From NCBI GenBank assembly GCA_963676655.2, contig CAXXKX010000002.1, positions 1,116,001 through 1,180,000 on the forward strand: 64,000 nt of DNA, in the 5' to 3' direction. Shown here one piece after another: positions 35,674 to 44,551 of the stretch. How positions within the stretch are numbered: position 1 is the first letter of the stretch; each line of letters begins with the position of its first letter. A program made the translations under genes and the position numbers. The notes under the pieces were generated by a model. That model made no database searches and had not been told where the DNA came from. It saw only the letters and a list, made by a program, of their open reading frames with translations. This DNA is from G963676655 sp963676655 (GTDB lineage Bacteria > Verrucomicrobiota > Lentisphaeria > Victivallales > Victivallaceae).

Positions 35674-35781
35674 TATTGAATATTCAACACTCAACAAGGA
35701 ATGTCCAACCGAAGAAGTTGGGGGAATTGTCATTCGATGTTCGATGTTGAATGTTCGATGTTGGACGTTCATGGAATAATG
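35674..35781. repeat. Interspersed-type intergenic repeat rich in TTCGATGTT units
   Basis: One half reads GAATATTCAACACTCAACA, then AGGAATGTCCAACC. The other half reads TTCGATGTTCGATGTTGAAT, then GTTCGATGTTGGACGTTC; parts of the two are inverted complements (GTCCAAC versus GTTGGAC). This style of repeat is common in intergenic DNA of related bacteria from memory. The rest of the 373-bp gap 35484-35856 is AT-rich and shows no gene. Confidence 0.55.
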
Positions 35782-35856
35782 TAAATTCTGGCGTAAAAAG
35801 CCCTGCATTTGGAAAAATGCGTGTTGTTTGACAATTTTTACTTTTTATGACGAGCT

Positions 35857-37152
35857 TTAAGCTGCGTCGGCAAAAGTCTTGTGTTGTCTGATTTTTTCAG
35901 GCTGTTCAAGGACTAATGCCGCCGCAACTGCAATCAAGCTTAGAGTCAGATGCGCTAAGGTCATTTGATTCTGAACGGACCGGTATTTGAAGGTCGACAT
36001 TTCCTCGACCTCACGAGGTCCCAGGCGTGAAAAATAACGCTCTACTTCAGTCCGTGATTTATAGATTGTCTTGTAGCGTTTTGATTCGCGCGGGACTTGT
36101 TTTCTGTAGTCGTTAGTGGTGTATGTGAAGGTCGTACATCCGTAGCATTTGCCGGTGCATGATTTCTCGTGGTTGATCGGACATTCAACTGGAAGTTTGG
36201 CTTTTTCTTTTTTGTTTCCGGCAATAATCGGACAACGGAATTTCTTTCTCGTTCGGTGTTCTTCGGCACAGATTCCGGCATATTTCATCGGCAAAGCCGC
36301 GTCACAGATCGGGATGCCATTTTCTGAGAACGAGTAATCAGATGTTTTGTAGCGGGTATTCAATGGAATAAACGGTTCGGCTTTCATTTCTTCGACAATG
36401 AACCTGTACAGTTCACGGTCATCGTAACCGGCGTCGCCGAGTAAGATTCGCCCTTTTTTCTGACCATAGACACGCTTGAGCTTATTGAGCATTGTTTTTA
36501 CGACTTTGCCATCGGTGCGGTTGTTTGGCAAAGTGCATTCGATCAACGGAATGCCTTCTTTACTGAGCAGGACATGGGTTCGGAACCCCCAGAACCAGGT
36601 AAACTCTTTTTTCTTTTTACCGAGCGGTTGCTTCAAGTAGGAATAGTAACTCAAAGTGGCCTTGGGATTGCGTTTGATTTTGGTTGCCTTGTCCAGTTTG
36701 CGATTGGGGTTTTTCGGATTGTTGTGCTTGGTATTGGCCTTAATCGGCTTGGAGTCGGCAATGATGACATCAAGTGATATAACCTCATGTTCAAGTAACA
36801 CTTTTCCAGATTTATGGAACAAATCCTCTATCTCGGAATTATTGGTGCCGGAAAGAAATCTGGAAAACTTCGACGCATCCGGAATGCAACCGGGATCGAA
36901 CCCGCACATCTGTGCGATTATCGGGCGACTTTTCAGGTCGCGAACCAGGTCTGAGACGTATTTAATGTTCTCGGCTTGCTTGTAGATGAAAGCCTTGAAG
37001 TATGCTGAACGCGGATACCCTTTACGACCGAACGCTGGATAATCAGGTTGATCGTAAATCATGTCGAAAGATATAAAAATTGCATCATATTTTTTCAGGA
37101 ATGAACAGGAATCAACGAGAGCGTAGTAGTCATAAAAAAGTGAAAATTGCAT
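35857..37152 (-). CDS. IS transposase, DDE type (IS1182/IS5-like)
   Basis: 431 residues. The N-terminal half is a DUF772-like helical domain (YPAFGRKGYPRSAYFKAFIY, IPDASKFSRFLSG). The catalytic core has IIADSKPIKANTKHN (first Asp), ILLGDAGYDDRELYRF (second Asp) and YKSRTEVERYFSRLG (catalytic Glu region). A Cys-rich insertion (CPINHEKSCTGKCYGC) could bind metal. It is full length with AGGAGG upstream, so it may be active. Terminal inverted repeats could not be fixed by eye; an inverted pair of AATCCTCC/GGAGGATT arms surrounds the upstream region. Confidence 0.85.
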   Translation of the reverse strand: MQFSLFYDYYALVDSCSFLKKYDAIFISFDMIYDQPDYPAFGRKGYPRSAYFKAFIYKQAENIKYVSDLVRDLKSRPIIAQMCGFDPGCIPDASKFSRFLSGTNNSEIEDLFHKSGKVLLEHEVISLDVIIADSKPIKANTKHNNPKNPNRKLDKATKIKRNPKATLSYYSYLKQPLGKKKKEFTWFWGFRTHVLLSKEGIPLIECTLPNNRTDGKVVKTMLNKLKRVYGQKKGRILLGDAGYDDRELYRFIVEEMKAEPFIPLNTRYKTSDYSFSENGIPICDAALPMKYAGICAEEHRTRKKFRCPIIAGNKKEKAKLPVECPINHEKSCTGKCYGCTTFTYTTNDYRKQVPRESKRYKTIYKSRTEVERYFSRLGPREVEEMSTFKYRSVQNQMTLAHLTLSLIAVAAALVLEQPEKIRQHKTFADAA

Positions 37153-37159
37153 AATTTTT

Positions 37160-37226
37160 AATCCTCCTGTATGGTTGTAGTATGTTGACTGTAAGAGAGT
37201 TGTAATATATCACAACCTGGAGGATT
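37160..37226. repeat. Inverted repeat upstream of the transposase
   Basis: Arms AATCCTCC-N5-GGTTGT (37160-37178) and ACAACC-T-GGAGGATT (37212-37226). The inner arm includes the transposase ribosome-binding site. They may be an IS end plus an internal site, or an operator for self-control. Confidence 0.45.
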
Positions 37227-37317
37227 TTTCAAGAATAATCGATTTGTAAATCGTTAATAATAAAGAAATTAAATTATTTCGCAAAACATATTTGCTAATT
37301 AAAAAAGGAGTAATCAA

Positions 37318-38910
37318 GTGCGTATTTCATGGTCATTGATGAGTCTGGCTTTGTTGGCCGGGAGCAACCTTGCCGCAGCAGTCAAGCTGCCGGCTGTTTT
37401 TGTTGATAACATGGTTTTGCAGCGCGAAACCAATGCCCCGGTATGGGGATGGGCGGATGCAGGTGAGAAAATCACTGTCACCGGTTCATGGGGCGCGAAA
37501 GCTGAAGCCGTGGCCGATAAGGATGGTAAATGGCATGTTGCATTAAATACTCCAAAAGCCGGAGGGCCGTTTACGTTGACGATCAAGGGTAAAAATGAAA
37601 TTGTCATTAAAGATGTATTGTCCGGTGAGGTATGGTTGTGTTCCGGTCAATCAAATATGGCTTTTCCGGTTCGAGGTTCAGTAAACGCTCTGCAGGAAAT
37701 AAAAAACGCGAATTATCCTAAAATTCGTTTGTTTAAAGTCAACTTGAATACATCAAGAAAACCGGAAGATAATTGTACCGGCAGTTGGAAAATTTGTAGG
37801 CCGCAAACGGTTAATGGTTTTTCCGCGGTCGGTTTTTATTTTGGTCGGGAACTTTTCAAACAATTGAAAGATGTTCCAATTGGTTTGATCCAGGCCGCAT
37901 GGGGAGGAACTTGTGTCGAAGCCTGGACGCCGTGGCCCGTTCAGGAGACTGATAAATTCGCGCTAAAAATAAAGAGCAGCTTTGACAAGAAAGCTGAAGC
38001 CTACGACCCGGAAAAGGCTAAGGAAAAATATCAGAAAGCTTTGGCTAAATGGCAAAAGGTGGTTGCGGAAAGAAAAAAACAAAAGAAAAAAGGACGTGGT
38101 CCGCGTAAACCCAGACTGGCCGGCCCTCCTTTGCTTGACAGGAATTATCCGGCCAATTTATACAATGCCATGATTCATCCGCTTGAAGGTTATGCCATTC
38201 GCGGGGCTATCTGGTACCAGGGAGAACGCAATGCCCATAATATTGCGGACGCCGCGCATTATCGTGAACAGATCGCGACGATGATTGGCGCATGGCGCAA
38301 GTGTTGGGGGCAGGGGGATTTCCCGTTTTATTTTGTCCAGCTTCCTAACTATCGCAAGCCGTGGACCAATCCAGTTGAGCCTAATCAAGCCTGGCCGGTT
38401 ATTAGAGAATCGTTTATGAAAGCCGCGCAAGATGTACCCAACTGCGATATGGCTATTACTATCGACGTCGGAGAGGAAAAAGATATCCATCCGAAAAATA
38501 AACAGACGGTCGGTGACCGTTTGGCGCGTTTGGCGCTGAATGACATTTACGGTTTTAAAAATATTGTCCGTTCCGGGCCGGTTCCGGTCTCTGCGGAAAA
38601 GAAGGACGGCAAGGTGATTGTTAGTTTCAATAATGGCGGATCGCCTTTGTTCTGTAAAGGAAAAGAAATTAAAGGCTTTGCTTTGGAAGATAAAAAGGGC
38701 AAAATTGGTGCTGCTGTCGCCAAAATTATTTCCGACAATCAAGTTGAAGTATCTTCCGCGGCAATAACCGATCCAAAGATTATTTATTACGCTTGGGCAG
38801 ATAATCCGGTCGGCGTCAATCTGACTAACAAAGCCGGTTTGCCGGCGACGACATTCAGAATGAAATTGAAAGATGAACCCGGAATCCTTAATCTCTGGGG
38901 CTTGTTCTAA
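37318..38910 (+). CDS. Sialate O-acetylesterase (SGNH hydrolase)
   Basis: 530 residues from a GTG at 37318, preceded by AAAAAAGGAG. A signal peptide (to about residue 21) is followed by VFVDNMVLQRETNAPVWGWA, a beta-domain, the SGNH block I EVWLCSGQSNMAFPV (nucleophile Ser112), GAIWYQGERNAH (block with catalytic-site residues), FYFVQLPNYRKPW and IDVGEEKDIHPKNKQ (the D-x-x-H pair). It should remove O-acetyl groups from sialic acid or related glycans in the periplasm. A Lys-rich stretch of about 40 residues at 220-265 is unusual. It stands alone with a terminator. Confidence 0.93.
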   Translation: MRISWSLMSLALLAGSNLAAAVKLPAVFVDNMVLQRETNAPVWGWADAGEKITVTGSWGAKAEAVADKDGKWHVALNTPKAGGPFTLTIKGKNEIVIKDVLSGEVWLCSGQSNMAFPVRGSVNALQEIKNANYPKIRLFKVNLNTSRKPEDNCTGSWKICRPQTVNGFSAVGFYFGRELFKQLKDVPIGLIQAAWGGTCVEAWTPWPVQETDKFALKIKSSFDKKAEAYDPEKAKEKYQKALAKWQKVVAERKKQKKKGRGPRKPRLAGPPLLDRNYPANLYNAMIHPLEGYAIRGAIWYQGERNAHNIADAAHYREQIATMIGAWRKCWGQGDFPFYFVQLPNYRKPWTNPVEPNQAWPVIRESFMKAAQDVPNCDMAITIDVGEEKDIHPKNKQTVGDRLARLALNDIYGFKNIVRSGPVPVSAEKKDGKVIVSFNNGGSPLFCKGKEIKGFALEDKKGKIGAAVAKIISDNQVEVSSAAITDPKIIYYAWADNPVGVNLTNKAGLPATTFRMKLKDEPGILNLWGLF

Positions 38911-38917
38911 AAAAACA

Positions 38918-38952
38918 GCGCACGATTGTTTTCAATCGTGCGCTTTGTTTTT
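38918..38952 (+). terminator. Rho-independent terminator of the acetylesterase gene
   Basis: GCGCACGATTG, loop TTTT, CAATCGTGCGC (11-bp perfect stem) then TTTGTTTTT, directly after the stop. Confidence 0.9.
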
Positions 38953-39085
38953 ATAAACATCAATAACAATGTTGTGTCTTTTAACTTGAATTGCCAGAAT
39001 GTTGTGGATATATTTAATATTAGGACGGGTTGATTCAGCATGACATTGATTTACGCAAGTAGTGTGTCAAATTAAGGAGATGGTT

Positions 39086-39970
39086 ATGAATAATAAACTT
39101 GCTTTTCTAATATTGACCTTAATCTTGTTTATATTTTCTCTTAATTGTTATGCAAAATTAAACCCGTTGCCTCGTGGAGAAAAATTCTTCTGTTTAAATA
39201 ATGATCCCCACAAAATTATCATTTATCCTTTGGGCGATAATGATACGGCATTATTTAGTACCAACAGTGGTAAGAGTTGGAAGCGTGTGAAAAAAACTGA
39301 TGTTAGTGGTAAGCTATTTCCTTTGCCTGGTACAGGTAATATCCGATATGTTTACACTCAAAATAAAGACACTTTACTTATATCAAAAGATAGCGGTAAG
39401 ACCTGGATTGGTATCTACCCATGGCAATACCTTAGAGATGAAAGAAGGAATGAAGTGGAGGCTTATCAAAAAAGATACATAAAGAAGTACAGGTATCTTA
39501 TTCCCGAAATCAATTTTAAAGAGGAGATTCCAGTTTATATCATCTCAAGTCTGTTAATTATGGCGGTATCATTGTTTTTCAATAAAAAGAGTCAAAAGGA
39601 TATAATTTTTGCGATCTTAGCATCATGTTTCATATATGCAACCGTATGGAGTTTGTTATTTTTTTTCGTTTGTAATGTGATAGGGCATTTGAATGGAGAG
39701 CAATGGCAGTATACATATAATCTTGATATAGTGATTCCTCGCTGGAATTTATCAGTATTGCTCCATATTGCAATTAATCCTTATCTTGCGCCTGTTTTGA
39801 GCCTGATAGTCTTTCCAGTGACACCTCTTTTCGGGGAAGTCTGTGAAAAACTCCCAAATAAAAAACTCGGGAAATACATTTTGTATTCAGGTATAGCAAT
39901 TCCCTATTCTTTTGTTTTATTTGTTATTTTCACTTTTTCAAACTACATATATGAAGCAGGGTATGCATGA
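39086..39970 (+). CDS. Membrane protein with Asp-box (BNR/sortilin-like) repeats
   Basis: 294 residues from ATG 39086, chosen because AAGGAG has 6-nt spacing to it; an earlier in-frame start at 39080 is too close. A signal sequence (about 1-25) is followed by two Asp-box motifs, FSTNSGKSWKRV and ISKDSGKTWIGI, which cap beta-propeller blades. Membrane segments follow (YIISSLLIMAVSLFF, IFAILASCFIYATVWSLLFF, an internal LSVLLHIAINPYLAPVL, and a C-terminal YSGIAIPYSFVLFVIFTF). No family is recognised and the substrate is unknown. AT-rich codon use differs from its neighbours. Confidence 0.65.
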   Translation: MNNKLAFLILTLILFIFSLNCYAKLNPLPRGEKFFCLNNDPHKIIIYPLGDNDTALFSTNSGKSWKRVKKTDVSGKLFPLPGTGNIRYVYTQNKDTLLISKDSGKTWIGIYPWQYLRDERRNEVEAYQKRYIKKYRYLIPEINFKEEIPVYIISSLLIMAVSLFFNKKSQKDIIFAILASCFIYATVWSLLFFFVCNVIGHLNGEQWQYTYNLDIVIPRWNLSVLLHIAINPYLAPVLSLIVFPVTPLFGEVCEKLPNKKLGKYILYSGIAIPYSFVLFVIFTFSNYIYEAGYA

Positions 39971-40079
39971 TTTCTTATTGTCTGATCAATAACTGTTGTC
40001 TAACGTATTTTAGCGTCAAAACGGCTTAATCATGGTTTTAATTGTTATCTATATTATTGTTGAGTCTGTTGAAACAAAT

Positions 40080-40113
40080 ATGCCGTTTGCGAATTTTTCA
40101 GCGCAAACGGCAT
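40080..40113 (-). terminator. Terminator-like hairpin after clpB
   Basis: A 12-bp perfect stem (ATGCCGTTTGCG and its complement, 10-nt loop) about 27 bp after the clpB stop. The T-rich stretch that follows on the minus strand (TATTTGTTTC) is imperfect. Confidence 0.55.
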
Positions 40114-40139
40114 GGTTATGTGCTCAGACTATTTTGTCT

Positions 40140-42728
40140 TTACTGGGTGTTTGACGTTCTGAAGATCAGGCCGTCGGGAACCCGGTTGACGGTCAGGGTG
40201 CCGCCTTCGGCCAGTTCGCCGGAGATCAGCATTCTCGAGACCGGGGTTTCCAGTTCCCGGACAATCGCCCGTTTTAACGGACGCGCCCCGTAGACCGGAT
40301 CATATCCGACTTCCGCCAGATATTCGGCTGACTCGTCGTCGATAATCAGCTTGATATCCTGTTCCGCCAATCTCATGGCAAAACGTTCCAGCTGAATCTT
40401 GACGATATCGAGCAGATGTTCTTTGTCAAGCGAGTGGAAGATCAGGGTCTCGTCGATCCGGTTCAGGAACTCGGGCCGGAAATGCAGCCGCATTTCGTTC
40501 AGCAACTGTTCCCGGACCTTATCGTCATCACTGTTGCCGTTCAACAACAGTTCGCTGCCGATATTGCTGGTCATGATGATGATCGTGTTCTTGAAATTGA
40601 CGGTGCGTCCCTGGGAATCGGTGATAATCCCGTCTTCCAGTATCTGCAGGAAGATATTGAAAACATCATGGTGCGCTTTTTCAATTTCGTCAAACAGGAT
40701 GACCGAGTACGGACGGCGTCTGACTGCTTCAGTCAACTGGCCGCCTTCGTCGTAACCGATATATCCGGGAGGCGCTCCGACCAGTCGTGAAACCGAGTGT
40801 TTTTCCATATACTCGGACATATCGATCCGGACCATTGCCCGTTCGTCGTCGAACAGGTTTTCCGCCAATGTCCGGGCCAGTTCGGTTTTACCGACCCCGG
40901 TCGGACCGAGGAAGATGAACGACGCGATTGGCCGGTTCGGGTCTTTCAACCCGGCACGGGCCCGCAAAACCGAATCCGCGACCGCCGCGACCGCTTCGTC
41001 CTGGCCGACAACCCGGGTATGCATGTGTTTCTCGAGTTCCAGCAGTTTTTCCTTTTCACTGCGGATGAGTTTGCTGACCGGGATATGGGTCCAGCGGCTG
41101 ACTATCGCGGCAATGTCCTCTTCATTGACCTCTTCGCGCAGCAGACGGCTGGTGCCTTCTTCGCCTTTCATGACTTTTTCAGCTTCGGCAATCTGCTTCT
41201 GAAGATTCGGGATCGTGCCGTGCCGCAGTTCAGCGGCCCGGTCAAGATCGTACTCGCGTTCGGCCCGTTCCAGATTCTGACGTGCCAGTTCAAGCGTTTC
41301 CATCAGGGTGCGAACCTGGCTGATCGCCTGCTTTTCGGCATCCCATTTCGCCCGTAATTCATTGCCGCTGGATTTCAGTTCGGCAAGTTCGGACTCAAGG
41401 GTTTCACGCCGCTTTTTGCTGGCTTCGTCTTTTTCCTTTTTCAAACCGGCGATCTCGATTTCAAGCTGCATGGCCCGACGTTCAAGTTCGTCGATTTCGA
41501 CCGGACAACTGTCGATTTCGGTCCGCAGGCCGGCCGCCGCTTCATCGATCAGGTCGATCGCTTTATCCGGGAGGAACCGGTCGGAAATATATTTATCCGA
41601 GAGCACCGCGGCGGCAACCAGGGCGCTGTCCTGGATCCTGATACCGTGGTGAATTTCATAGCGTTCACGCAGACCGCGCAGGATCGAAATAGTATCCTCG
41701 ACGTTCGGCTGGTCAACCATGACCGACTGGAAACGCCGTTCCAGCGCCGCGTCCTTTTCGATATATTTACGGTATTCGTCCAGAGTGGTTGCGCCGATGC
41801 AATGCAGTTCGCCACGTGCCAGCATTGGTTTCAACAGGTTGCCGGCATCCATGGAACCTTCGGTACGTCCGGCTCCGACAACGGTATGCAGTTCGTCAAT
41901 GAACATAATAATCCGGCCGTCCGATTCCGTGACCTCTTTCAGGACCGCTTTCAGACGTTCTTCAAATTCGCCGCGGTATTTGGCTCCGGCGATCAACGCG
42001 CCCATATCAAGCGCGACCAGACGGCGGTTTTTCAAACCTTCCGGGACGTCGCCGCGAATAATGCGCAAGGCCAGACCTTCAGCGATGGCGGTTTTACCTA
42101 CACCGGGTTCTCCGATCAGGACCGGATTATTTTTGGTCCGGCGCGAAAGGATCTGAATAATCCGGCGGATTTCCTCGTCACGGCCGATAACCGGATCGAG
42201 TTTATCCTGTTCGGCCATACTGGTCAGGTCGCGGCCGTATTTTTCCAGCGCTTCAAAAGTGGCTTCCGGGTCTTCCGAAGTTACGCGCTGATTACCCCTG
42301 ACGGATTTCAACGCTTCCAGCGTTTTGTTGTGATCGATTCCAAGACGGTTCAGTAATTTTTCCGCACCGTTGCCCGACTGGATCAGGGCCAGGAACAGAT
42401 GTTCAACACTGATGAATTCATCTTTCATCTGAGTGGCGATCTTCTGGGCCTTGAGCAGCAGTTCGCTGAATTCCCGTGATTGATAGAGCTGGGCCGCGCT
42501 GCCTGAGACACGCGGAATTTTATTCAATTCATTCTCCACCTCACTGACTACAGATGACGGATCAAGGTCCATTTTTTTGACTAAAGACGGAATCAACCCG
42601 TCTTCCTGGACCATCAGCGCGTACAGCAAGTGTACGGGTTTCAGTTCGGAATGCCCGAATTCGATGGCGGCGTTCTGCGCCCCCATCAAAGCTTCCCGAC
42701 TGCGATTGGTAAGTTTTTCAAGATTCAT
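40140..42728 (-). CDS. clpB: ATP-dependent chaperone ClpB (Hsp100)
   Basis: 862 residues, full length. It has the N-domain (EKLTNRSREALMGAQNAAIE), AAA+ 1 with Walker A GEPGVGKT (206-213) and IIMFIDELHTVVGAG, the long coiled-coil middle domain (about 400-520) that distinguishes ClpB from ClpA/ClpC, AAA+ 2 with FLGPTGVGKTELAR (near 605) and VILFDEIEKAH, and a C-terminal D2-small domain. It disaggregates proteins with DnaK and small heat-shock proteins. AAAGGAGACAATAT precedes the ATG. A sigma-54-like promoter and a TGTGACA box lie upstream, as for the hsp20 pair. Confidence 0.97.
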   Translation of the reverse strand: MNLEKLTNRSREALMGAQNAAIEFGHSELKPVHLLYALMVQEDGLIPSLVKKMDLDPSSVVSEVENELNKIPRVSGSAAQLYQSREFSELLLKAQKIATQMKDEFISVEHLFLALIQSGNGAEKLLNRLGIDHNKTLEALKSVRGNQRVTSEDPEATFEALEKYGRDLTSMAEQDKLDPVIGRDEEIRRIIQILSRRTKNNPVLIGEPGVGKTAIAEGLALRIIRGDVPEGLKNRRLVALDMGALIAGAKYRGEFEERLKAVLKEVTESDGRIIMFIDELHTVVGAGRTEGSMDAGNLLKPMLARGELHCIGATTLDEYRKYIEKDAALERRFQSVMVDQPNVEDTISILRGLRERYEIHHGIRIQDSALVAAAVLSDKYISDRFLPDKAIDLIDEAAAGLRTEIDSCPVEIDELERRAMQLEIEIAGLKKEKDEASKKRRETLESELAELKSSGNELRAKWDAEKQAISQVRTLMETLELARQNLERAEREYDLDRAAELRHGTIPNLQKQIAEAEKVMKGEEGTSRLLREEVNEEDIAAIVSRWTHIPVSKLIRSEKEKLLELEKHMHTRVVGQDEAVAAVADSVLRARAGLKDPNRPIASFIFLGPTGVGKTELARTLAENLFDDERAMVRIDMSEYMEKHSVSRLVGAPPGYIGYDEGGQLTEAVRRRPYSVILFDEIEKAHHDVFNIFLQILEDGIITDSQGRTVNFKNTIIIMTSNIGSELLLNGNSDDDKVREQLLNEMRLHFRPEFLNRIDETLIFHSLDKEHLLDIVKIQLERFAMRLAEQDIKLIIDDESAEYLAEVGYDPVYGARPLKRAIVRELETPVSRMLISGELAEGGTLTVNRVPDGLIFRTSNTQ

Positions 42729-42773
42729 AATATATTGTCTCCTTTATTTGTTTTTTTATCTGGTTTTAAAATC

Positions 42774-42790
42774 AGCAATATGTATGCCAA
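42774..42790 (-). promoter_or_regulatory. Possible sigma-54-like promoter of clpB
   Basis: The minus strand reads TTGGCATACATATTGCT, with -24 GG and -12 GC 12 bp apart and two mismatches in the -24 block. It is about 47 bp before the ATG. A TGTGACA heptamer at 42822-42828 equals the boxes before hsp20. Confidence 0.4.
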
Positions 42791-42935
42791 GTTCTGATTA
42801 AGCAGATTGGAGACTGTAAGCTGTGACATTATTACCCGCATGAGACAAAAAGACCCATTGGAGGCAGGCTTTTACGTCTCAGCTGCGATAAAAAACTGTG
42901 ATAGTTCAGATCTGAACGACCTGAGTGAAAGTTTT

Positions 42936-43492
42936 GTGGAGGGCGAGTGTCCCACTAGTCGCCCGTCTGCGCGGCATGTCCGGCTCAACTGAGTTTCGCC
43001 CTCCAGAAAAAACGCCCGGGTCGAAGGTTTAGTAGAGAGCGAGTGTCCCACGAGTCGCCCGCCTGCGCGGCATGTCCGGCTCAACTGAGTTTCGCCCTCC
43101 AGAAAAAACGCCCGGATCGAAGGTTTAGTGGAGGGCGAGTGTCCCACGAGCCGCCCGTCTGCGCGGCATGTCCGGCTCAACTGAGTTTCGCCCTCCAGAA
43201 AAAACGCCCGGGTCGAAGGTTTAGTAGAGAGCGAGTGTCCCACGAGTCGCCCGCCTGCGCGGCATGTCCGGCTCAACTGAGTTTCGCCCTCCAGAAAAAA
43301 CGCCCGGGTCGAAGGTTTAGTGGAGGGCGAGTGTCCCACGAGCCGCCCGTCTGCGCGGCATGTCCGGCTCAACGGCAGGGATATGCATCCCCGTTTGCAA
43401 GTTTCGCCCACCAGGAAAAAACGCCCGGGTCGAAGGCTTAGTGGAGGGCGAGTGTCCCACGAGCCGCCCGTCTGCGCGGCATGTCCGGCTCA
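42936..43492. repeat. Six-copy 96-bp tandem repeat array
   Basis: Units start at 42936, 43032, 43128, 43224, 43320 and 43441. The first five are spaced exactly 96 bp; the last gap is 121 bp because unit 5 carries an inserted GGGATATGCATCCCC hairpin block. Units alternate between form A (GTGGAGGGCGAG) and form B (GTAGAGAGCGAG). In form A the ends GGAGGGCGA and TCGCCCTCC pair (9 bp) and an inner GAGCCG/CGGCTC pairs, so each unit can fold. Ninety-six is a multiple of three, so both strands are open, but the conserved pairing and lack of ribosome sites argue for a non-coding array. It fills the 779-bp gap between clpB and ispE. Confidence 0.9.
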
Positions 43493-43507
43493 TATAAAGA
43501 GTCGTTT

Positions 43508-44392
43508 TCAGATCTCGTCCGGACGACCCGGCGGAATATAAAAGTCCACATTGCGCATTTCGTTGACCAGAATCCGCGCGGACTGATCACGAGCATCCTC
43601 GTTCGGGTAGATTGCAAAGAGAGAAGGACCGCTGCCGCTGACGATTGCGCCGACCGCACCGGTCTCAAGCATTCTTTGTTTGATTATGGCGGTTAACGGG
43701 AATTTCTTCAGAACCGCGAATTCAAGGTCGTTATAGAGCATTTCGCCAAGGGTGAGAAAATCCCCCTCCTGCAGGGCTTTGACCAGAGCTGCCGGGTATT
43801 CTTCCTCGACTGCGCAGATCAGTTCGGGATCAAGATTATGATAAGCCCAGACGGAGCTGACCGGGAATTCCGGCGCGGCTATCAGGATCGGCGGAATAGC
43901 CGCGACGTCCCGGATCGGCGTAATTATATCGCCGATGCCCTGAGCCCGTGCGGGAGTGGATTCGAGGAAAAACGGGACATCGGCGCCGAGTTCCCGGGCC
44001 AGATGCCATAATTCCTGCCGGCTGATAAAACCGAATTCCTCTTCCAGCAGCAGCAAAGTCGCGGCCGCGTCGGCGCTGCCGCCGCCAAGTCCGGCGGCGG
44101 TAGGAATGTTTTTTGTCAGTTCGATATGCCAGTTTGAGGATATTCTGGCGTGGCGCGCATAAGCCATCGCAGCCTGATAAACCAGATTGCCGGCATCGGT
44201 CGGCAGTTCCGGGGCGTTGTTGATCTTCAGGGTTATGCCCTTAGTGAAACCGGGAGCAGGGGACCAGACGATCACATCGTAGGGAGAATTCAGCGGGAGG
44301 AATACCGTGTCGATAGAATGATAGCCGTCTTCGCGCTTATCGATTACTTTCAGGTAAAGATTGACTTTACACGGCGCGAAAGCTTGCAACAT
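43508..44392 (-). CDS. ispE: 4-diphosphocytidyl-2-C-methyl-D-erythritol kinase
   Basis: 294 residues. It has the IspE N-terminus (APCKVNLYLKVIDKREDGYH), a GHMP-kinase ATP motif NIPTAAGLGGGSADAAAT and a C-terminal VSGSGPSLFAIY motif. It phosphorylates CDP-methylerythritol in the MEP pathway of isoprenoid synthesis, using ATP. It is the last gene before the 96-bp array; the dehydrogenase gene lies 160 bp upstream. Confidence 0.96.
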   Translation of the reverse strand: MLQAFAPCKVNLYLKVIDKREDGYHSIDTVFLPLNSPYDVIVWSPAPGFTKGITLKINNAPELPTDAGNLVYQAAMAYARHARISSNWHIELTKNIPTAAGLGGGSADAAATLLLLEEEFGFISRQELWHLARELGADVPFFLESTPARAQGIGDIITPIRDVAAIPPILIAAPEFPVSSVWAYHNLDPELICAVEEEYPAALVKALQEGDFLTLGEMLYNDLEFAVLKKFPLTAIIKQRMLETGAVGAIVSGSGPSLFAIYPNEDARDQSARILVNEMRNVDFYIPPGRPDEI

Positions 44393-44551
44393 GATTCCAC
44401 CCCATTGCTGTTATCTTATTAAACTTATGTAAAACAATTATTTGCACCATAGAGGACATGAAGATCATGAAGAAGCATTTCAATTTTCAGCTCAAGCTGA
44501 AAAAAACTTATTTCAGTGATTTTCCGTGTCGTCTGTGGTTAATATTTAATG
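44393..44551. other. Intergenic region with a repeat-like CCGTGTCGTCTGTGGTTAA segment
   Basis: 160 bp without a gene. It holds GCACCATAGAGGACATGAAG and, further on, CCGTGTCGTCTGTGGTTAA, which resemble fragments of short intergenic repeats that I recall from many PVC and other genomes. A hairpin TTCAGCT-CA-AGCTGAA followed by five further A residues lies between them. Other copies are not seen in this window, so repeat status is a guess. Confidence 0.3.

Noticed and set aside
35790..37260. Defined terminal inverted repeats and target duplication for the IS element
   Set aside because: No matching ends could be aligned by eye; only a local inverted repeat near the transposase start was found.
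40797..42356. Open frames on the + strand opposite clpB
   Set aside because: They are antisense shadows of a well-conserved GC-rich gene with no recognised homology.
42904..42917. Perfect palindrome GTTCAGATCTGAAC and a nearby TTCAGATCT at 43508 as array boundaries or target duplication
   Set aside because: Only nine bases match and one copy lies in the ispE stop region; chance similarity is likely.
42872..43411. Long open frames on both strands across the 96-bp array
   Set aside because: The unit is 32 codons, so any open frame repeats. The ends have no ribosome-binding sites and the predicted peptides are near-identical 32-mers with no fold; the pairing inside units fits non-coding DNA better.
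42936..43492. CRISPR array
   Set aside because: Units are contiguous with no unique spacers, and no cas genes are near.
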